Shown here: positions 4,136 to 6,942 of the stretch, piece after piece
How the letters are laid out: the number at the start of each line of letters is the position of its first letter
How positions within the stretch are numbered: position 1 is the first letter of the stretch
Source of the DNA: Candidatus Aenigmatarchaeota archaeon
Lineage (GTDB): Archaea > Aenigmatarchaeota > Aenigmatarchaeia > QMZP01
Length of the DNA stretch: 6,942 nt
Assembly: GCA_017609225.1 (NCBI GenBank)
Contig: JAFCEK010000044.1
Span: 1-6,942, forward strand
Direction: 5' to 3'
Made by a program: the position numbers and the translations under genes
The notes under the pieces: generated by a model
Database searches by the model: none
What the model was told of the DNA's origin: nothing
The model's input: the letters and a program-made list of their open reading frames with translations, nothing else

Positions 4136-5107
4136 ATGCGGTTTAAGCGCTTTAAGTGCGGTGATATTGAAATAGAGGATTTTGAGGGAAACCCGGAAGA
4201 GATTAGGGCCCTTGCTGATATGTTTCCGCAAAAACCAGGATGGAAAAGATATGCAGTTTGGCTCTCCGGCCTTGCATTGTCTGCTGCCATGGGAGCAGGA
4301 ATAGCATGCAAATTCATGGACTGGCATGAATCTGATATACAAGCAGTGATGCAGGCAGATGAAACTGAAACAATGCCTCAAATGCCAGAACCGGCATCCG
4401 CATCACAATCCAAAGACATAAAGCCTTCCGGCCAGGCAGACCAGGAAAATGAGAAAATAAAGAAAGCAGGAGATATGCTCAGGCGCGCCTTCTCAGAGGA
4501 AACCATTCAGGCAGCAGCAGCTGCCCTGTATGATGTTCTCTCAACATATAATATGGCATACAGGGACAGTGATGAAGTAAGGCAGCATATAGGAGGAAAA
4601 ATAGCCCTGCCTGCTGATGAAGAGGATGGTTTTTTCCTTGAACCCCTTTACATCAAGGATGAAAACGGAGGGAGGTTTGAGGGCGAATGCCGCATAGGAA
4701 AAAAGGGAATAGACTATATTGTTAAATGGCTTGAAACAGAAGGCATAAAAGATACATTAAAAGCAAAGCAACTAAAAAGGCTGCTAAATGAATTTGAGAT
4801 GCTGTCAGGAAAAGCCAGTTTTTACATCCTCAGGGATAATGAATTAAGCGTATCCTTTAGTCTTGCAGCAAAGAAAAGGCAAAAAACACAAACCAGTGGA
4901 AGCATTATTGGAATCACTGCAGGAATTATAAAATATCCTTTATCTGCTGTTCTTGATATGGGTGGAAATGCCACACTCTATGTTGCAGGCATGTTTTATC
5001 CGGAGGCAGAGCTGTTCCGCCAGCTAAGATATGAAAGCGAACTAAAATCCACCATACACATAAAAAACAAGAACGGCACTTTTGTGCCATACAGGCTTGA
5101 GGTCTGA
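4136..5107 (+). CDS. Hypothetical single-helix membrane protein
   Basis: The product is 323 residues and I do not recognise the family. A short N-terminal part (FKCGDIEIEDFEGNPEEIRA, then LADMF) precedes one hydrophobic segment at about 40-58 (VWLSGLALSAAMGAGIACKF). With no cleavage motif this reads as a signal anchor, N-terminus inside. Residues about 63-110 are acidic, Pro/Gln/Ser-rich and probably disordered. From 110 to the end a mixed alpha/beta domain follows, with an Ala-rich helix (EETIQAAAAALYDVLS), a segment with GIDYIVKWLE, and a C-terminal strand-rich region ending PYRLEV; it probably lies outside the membrane. ATG 4136 was chosen over a TTG at 4100 because AGAGGG lies 6 nt upstream. 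The gene diverges from the PadR operon. The second repeat copy begins 4 nt after its stop, so the repeat may be part of its 3' UTR. Confidence 0.75.
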   Translation: MRFKRFKCGDIEIEDFEGNPEEIRALADMFPQKPGWKRYAVWLSGLALSAAMGAGIACKFMDWHESDIQAVMQADETETMPQMPEPASASQSKDIKPSGQADQENEKIKKAGDMLRRAFSEETIQAAAAALYDVLSTYNMAYRDSDEVRQHIGGKIALPADEEDGFFLEPLYIKDENGGRFEGECRIGKKGIDYIVKWLETEGIKDTLKAKQLKRLLNEFEMLSGKASFYILRDNELSVSFSLAAKKRQKTQTSGSIIGITAGIIKYPLSAVLDMGGNATLYVAGMFYPEAELFRQLRYESELKSTIHIKNKNGTFVPYRLEV

Positions 5108-5111
5108 CAGA

Positions 5112-5232
5112 AATTATGCTGAACCAGAAAACCATTGTTTCAAACAATGGATGTATGGTTCTGGTTCAACAGCTGTTGCCTCGCCAAGAAAACAGCCGGC
5201 TTTAGTCAGCGGATATACGGAGGCAATATTAT
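5112..5232 (+). repeat. Dispersed twin-hairpin repeat, copy 2
   Basis: This 121-nt copy fills nearly all the space between the hypothetical gene and the TATA box of the glutaredoxin gene. Hairpin 1 pairs TGAACCAG (5120-5127) with CTGGTTCA (5161-5168), and its apex CCATTGTTT/AAACAATGG is perfect here but imperfect in copy 1. Hairpin 2 pairs GTTGCCTC (5175-5182) with GAGGCAAT (5220-5227), the last pair being G-T. Its apex GCCGGC/GTCAGC is weaker than in copy 1. It is in the same orientation as copy 1, with identical sequence over CAACAGCTGTTGCCTCGCCA and its flanks. The plus-strand frame through it is open into the next gene, so automatic annotation may extend that gene wrongly. Confidence 0.85.
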
Positions 5233-5239
5233 TTATAAA
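5232..5239 (+). promoter_or_regulatory. TATA box of the glutaredoxin gene, at the edge of the repeat
   Basis: TTATTTATAAAAAC contains TTTATAAA at 5232-5239, exactly where similarity to copy 1 ends. Transcription would start near 5260, a few bases before the ATG at 5268. This argues against the in-frame ATG at 5244, which lies too close to the box. Confidence 0.55.
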
Positions 5240-5267
5240 AACAATGCTGTATATATTAGTGAAGGCT

Positions 5268-5504
5268 ATGAAAGTGAGGGTATTCAGCACGAAAACATGT
5301 CCCTGGTGCCATACAGTGAAGGAATGGCTCAAAGAGCATAACATAGAGTTTGAGGATATTGATGTTGGTGAGGACCAGGAGGCAGCAAAAGAGATGATTG
5401 ATAAGTCAGGGCAGATGGGAATTCCTGTGACAGAGATTAACGGGCAGATTATTGTGGGCTTTGACGAGGAAAAGCTGAAAAAGGCACTGAAAATAAAGGA
5501 ATGA
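5268..5504 (+). CDS. Glutaredoxin-like / NrdH-type thiol-disulfide protein
   Basis: This is a compact 78-residue thioredoxin-fold protein. It begins with the beta-strand MKVRVFST, followed by the redox motif TCPWCHTVKEWL, with Cys11 and Cys14 as the active dithiol. The middle has the strand FEDIDVGED. MGIPVTEING (50-59) supplies the cis-proline loop (Pro53), and IIVGFDEEKLKKAL supplies the last strand and helix, including the GFD turn common in glutaredoxin-like proteins. Length and motif order fit the small glutaredoxin/NrdH group, which passes electrons in the cytoplasm from a thioredoxin-reductase-like enzyme to disulfide targets. The ATG at 5268 was chosen over one at 5244 because the family starts directly with the first strand and because of the TATA spacing. 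Which reductase it uses cannot be told. Confidence 0.88.
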   Translation: MKVRVFSTKTCPWCHTVKEWLKEHNIEFEDIDVGEDQEAAKEMIDKSGQMGIPVTEINGQIIVGFDEEKLKKALKIKE

Positions 5505-5532
5505 TTTTCTGTTTTTAACAAGAGATGATATC

Positions 5533-5589
5533 ATGGGCTGCGGAGGCTGCCGTTCAAAGAAGAAGAAAGAGCAGCCGGGAGCAGCATGA
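5533..5589 (+). CDS. Possible 18-residue Cys-rich basic peptide (CGGC)
   Basis: An ATG 28 nt after the glutaredoxin stop opens MGCGGCRSKKKKEQPGAA, ended by TGA. AGAGATGAT (5521-5529), close to the AGGTGAT SD, lies 3 nt upstream. A C-G-G-C pair followed by a lysine run suggests metal or Fe-S binding or a nucleic-acid contact. Its place right after a dithiol redox gene is suggestive only. An alternative frame from ATG 5525 gives 28 Arg-rich residues and looks less natural. The TATA box of the next gene follows directly after its stop. At this length coding cannot be proven from sequence. Confidence 0.4.
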   Translation: MGCGGCRSKKKKEQPGAA

Positions 5590-5593
5590 AAAC

Positions 5594-5603
5594 AATATAA
5601 AAG
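5594..5603 (+). promoter_or_regulatory. TATA box of the sugar nucleotidyltransferase gene
   Basis: AATATAAAAG (5594-5603) lies with its centre about 28 nt before the ATG at 5627. No SD is visible between them (TTAACTATTTCTTATT), so the mRNA is probably leaderless. Confidence 0.6.
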
Positions 5604-5626
5604 ACAGCAATTAACTATTTCTTATT

Positions 5627-6370
5627 ATGATTGCAGTTATACTTGCAGGCGGGTTTGCAAAAAGGATGTGGCCCCTGACAGAAAACCAGCCAAAGGCCCT
5701 GCTGCCAATAGCAGGAAGACCTATAATAGAATACATAATAGACAAAATAATGGCACTGGACGGAATTGACAAAATTCTGGTATCAACAAACAAAAAATTC
5801 GAGAGCCATTTCAGGGAATGGCTTTCCGGTTTTTCACAGGATGCTGCAGAAAAGATAAAGCTTGTGGTTGAGCCAACGCTTCATGAAGGAGAGAAATTCG
5901 GTGCAATAAAGGCATGGGATTTCCTGATAAAGCAGGAACACATACAGGATGATATAATAAGCATAGCAGGAGACAACCTTTTTGAATTTGACCTGAGGCA
6001 GCTGATGGATTTTTTCAGGGAAAAAAAGGAGTATGTGATTGCACTGTATGATGTCAGGGAGAAATCAGAGGCAAAAAAGTTTGGTGTTGTTGAAACAGAC
6101 AAAGACAGCAGGGTTACTGGCTTTTCAGAAAAGCCTGAGAACCCCAAAACAACCCTATGCTCAACAGGCGTCTATATCTTCCCGAAGGAGAAGCTTGGCA
6201 TGATATCAGAATACCTGAAAGGCGGGGAAAATCCAGATGCCCCGGGGCATTTCATTGCATGGCTTCACAGGAAGCTGCCTGTTTTTGGTTTTGTTTTCAG
6301 GGAAAACTGGTTTGATATAGGAAGCTTTGAAAAATACAAGGAAGCTGATGAGTTTTTCAGGAAGAAGTAA
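5627..6370 (+). CDS. Sugar-1-phosphate nucleotidyltransferase (NTP_transferase family)
   Basis: The 247-residue enzyme has the N-terminal Rossmann-like core of nucleotide-sugar pyrophosphorylases. The activating loop is VILAGGFAKRMWPLTENQPK (4-23), with Arg13 for the triphosphate and Lys23 in PKALLPIAGRP. SIAGDNLFEF (112-121) includes the Asp116 metal site. VTGFSEKPENP (163-173) has the EKP motif that holds the sugar phosphate, and STGVYIFP (179-186) is the second sugar-site loop. WFDIGSFEKYKEAD near the end is the usual closing motif. It joins a sugar 1-phosphate to an NTP, releasing pyrophosphate, and so feeds glycan or cell-surface synthesis. UTP or dTTP with glucose-1-phosphate is the commonest specificity, but the substrate cannot be read here. 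The classical GxGTR is GGFAKRM, a known type of variation. The length is a single catalytic domain with no acyltransferase-like C-terminal extension. Confidence 0.88.
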   Translation: MIAVILAGGFAKRMWPLTENQPKALLPIAGRPIIEYIIDKIMALDGIDKILVSTNKKFESHFREWLSGFSQDAAEKIKLVVEPTLHEGEKFGAIKAWDFLIKQEHIQDDIISIAGDNLFEFDLRQLMDFFREKKEYVIALYDVREKSEAKKFGVVETDKDSRVTGFSEKPENPKTTLCSTGVYIFPKEKLGMISEYLKGGENPDAPGHFIAWLHRKLPVFGFVFRENWFDIGSFEKYKEADEFFRKK

Positions 6371-6372
6371 AC

Positions 6373-6380
6373 TTTTATAT
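6373..6380 (+). promoter_or_regulatory. Likely TATA box for the MCM gene
   Basis: TTTTATAT begins 2 nt after the stop of the nucleotidyltransferase gene. A start near 6400-6404 would put the inverted repeat at 6405-6435 at the very 5' end of the MCM mRNA and leave a leader of about 50 nt. The surrounding DNA is AT-rich, so the exact box is uncertain. Confidence 0.45.
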
Positions 6381-6404
6381 TTTAAAATCAAATAACCTAT
6401 GTTC

Positions 6405-6441
6405 ATGGCACCTCTATGAAGAAATAAGGTGCCATTTTTTT
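6405..6441 (+). terminator. Perfect 9-bp hairpin followed by T7
   Basis: ATGGCACCT (6405-6413) and AGGTGCCAT (6427-6435) form a perfect stem with a 13-base loop, followed at once by seven Ts (6435-6441). It has the form of a bacterial intrinsic terminator and could end the upstream transcript. Because a TATA box precedes it, it may also lie in the leader of the MCM mRNA, acting as an attenuator or 5' structure. The SD-like GGGGGCTGA follows at 6445-6452. Confidence 0.6.
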
Positions 6442-6453
6442 CAGGGGGCTGAA

Positions 6454-6942
6454 ATGGCCAGGGGTTCAGTGGAATTTCTTGAGGAGAGAAGGACAGAATT
6501 TGTTGCCAAGCTGAAAGAATTCCTCAGGAAGGAATACTACAAGCAGCTTGTCAGGGCTGCAAATGAAGAAAGGCCGCTGGTTGTTGATTTCAAAAAACTT
6601 GACAAATTCAGCCCGGAGCTTGGCGAGCTTCTGCTCCAGTATCCGGAGACATTTTTTGAAATTGCCGGTGAGGCAGTAGGGCAGATTGAGCTTCCGAAGG
6701 TTGAGATTGAGCCTGAAGAAGAGGAAAGCGCAACAAAGCTGAGATTCATAAACCTTCCTGATTCAGTGAATATAAGAGACCTGAGGTCAAGGCATATTTC
6801 AAAATTCATATGCGTGGAGGGCATAGTAAGGAAAGCCACGGAAATAAGGCCAGAGATAACAGAAACCGTCTGGGAATGCCCTGACTGCGGAGAAAGGATA
6901 ACACAGGAAGTGAGATTCGGGTTTATAGCAAAGCCGTTCCAG
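6454..6942 (+). CDS. mcm: Archaeal MCM replicative helicase, N-terminal part (cut by window end)
   Basis: The frame starts at ATG 6454, after GGGGGCTGA, and stays open for 163 codons to the window end. Residues 1-90 are the helical A domain with an acidic linker (EIEPEEEES). Then comes the OB fold: LRFINLPDSVNIRDLRSRHI (96-115), then FICVEGIVRKATEIRPEITE (118-137), the hallmark 'hi-x-k-l-i-x-v-e-G-i-V-r-k' of MCM N-termini. WECPDCGERI (140-149) holds the first zinc pair, Cys142 and Cys145; the second pair should follow just beyond the edge. MCM forms the ring that unwinds DNA ahead of the archaeal replication fork; the AAA+ motor (Walker A/B, arginine finger) lies outside the window. It is the clearest evidence that this DNA is archaeal. 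The hairpin/T-run in front of it is unusual for a core replication gene. Confidence 0.93.
   Translation, partial: MARGSVEFLEERRTEFVAKLKEFLRKEYYKQLVRAANEERPLVVDFKKLDKFSPELGELLLQYPETFFEIAGEAVGQIELPKVEIEPEEEESATKLRFINLPDSVNIRDLRSRHISKFICVEGIVRKATEIRPEITETVWECPDCGERITQEVRFGFIAKPFQ

Noticed and set aside
1867..5232. CRISPR array
   Set aside because: Only two copies, 3.2 kb apart with genes between them, and no regular spacers.
5082..5267. N-terminal extension of the glutaredoxin through the repeat
   Set aside because: The added residues are a translation of the repeat and its flank; the family starts at MKVRVFS, and the TATA box at 5232-5239 lies inside the extension.
5114..5521. Minus-strand open frame of 135 codons over the glutaredoxin gene and the repeat
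   Set aside because: It is antisense to a well-supported gene, and the corresponding frame of copy 1 does not end in the same way, so the repeat is not coding on that strand.

Overview
The window looks archaeal. It ends in the N-terminal part of an MCM replicative helicase. Several genes have a TTTATATA-like TATA box about 25-30 nt before the start codon (leaderless or near-leaderless transcripts), and others have GGTGAT/GGAGG-type ribosome binding sites. Small genes, short spacers and a mixture of AT-rich accessory DNA with core genes would suit a DPANN-like or other small-genome archaeon, but the lineage is inference.

Left part (1-2580), accessory and decayed. It opens with the 3' end of an IS200/IS605-type transposase gene (2-148), followed by two interleaved inverted repeats. 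Next, on the minus strand, is a two-gene module: a winged-helix/minimal nucleotidyltransferase protein (611-1162) overlapping a HEPN-domain protein (223-633), a toxin-antitoxin-like pair. From 1163 to 2580 no intact gene is seen. The stretch holds a group of tight GC-rich hairpins, three small reading frames (1461-1624 plus, 1705-1861 minus, 2117-2388 minus) that would each be whole after a one-base change in a homopolymer run, and one copy of a 122-bp structured repeat (1867-1988).

Middle (2583-3938, minus strand): a compact operon of a PadR-like regulator and two paralogous half-size permease proteins, joined by short overlaps. Palindromic ATGT/ACAT sequences lie over and just downstream of the TATA box of the PadR gene, as expected for autoregulation.

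Right part (4066-6942, plus strand): an unrecognised one-helix membrane protein; a second copy of the repeat (5112-5232, same orientation, about 94% identical); a 78-residue glutaredoxin-like protein with CPWC; a possible 18-residue CGGC peptide; a sugar-phosphate nucleotidyltransferase; and, after a strong hairpin with a T-run, the MCM gene, cut by the window end.

The most interesting item is the dispersed repeat. Each copy is two hairpins in tandem. The two halves share the motifs AGAAAAC and GCGGATRTAYGG, 62 nt apart in copy 1, while their stems differ in sequence but still pair. It looks like a duplicated structured module, either a mobile palindromic element or a multicopy RNA, and I cannot assign it to a known family.
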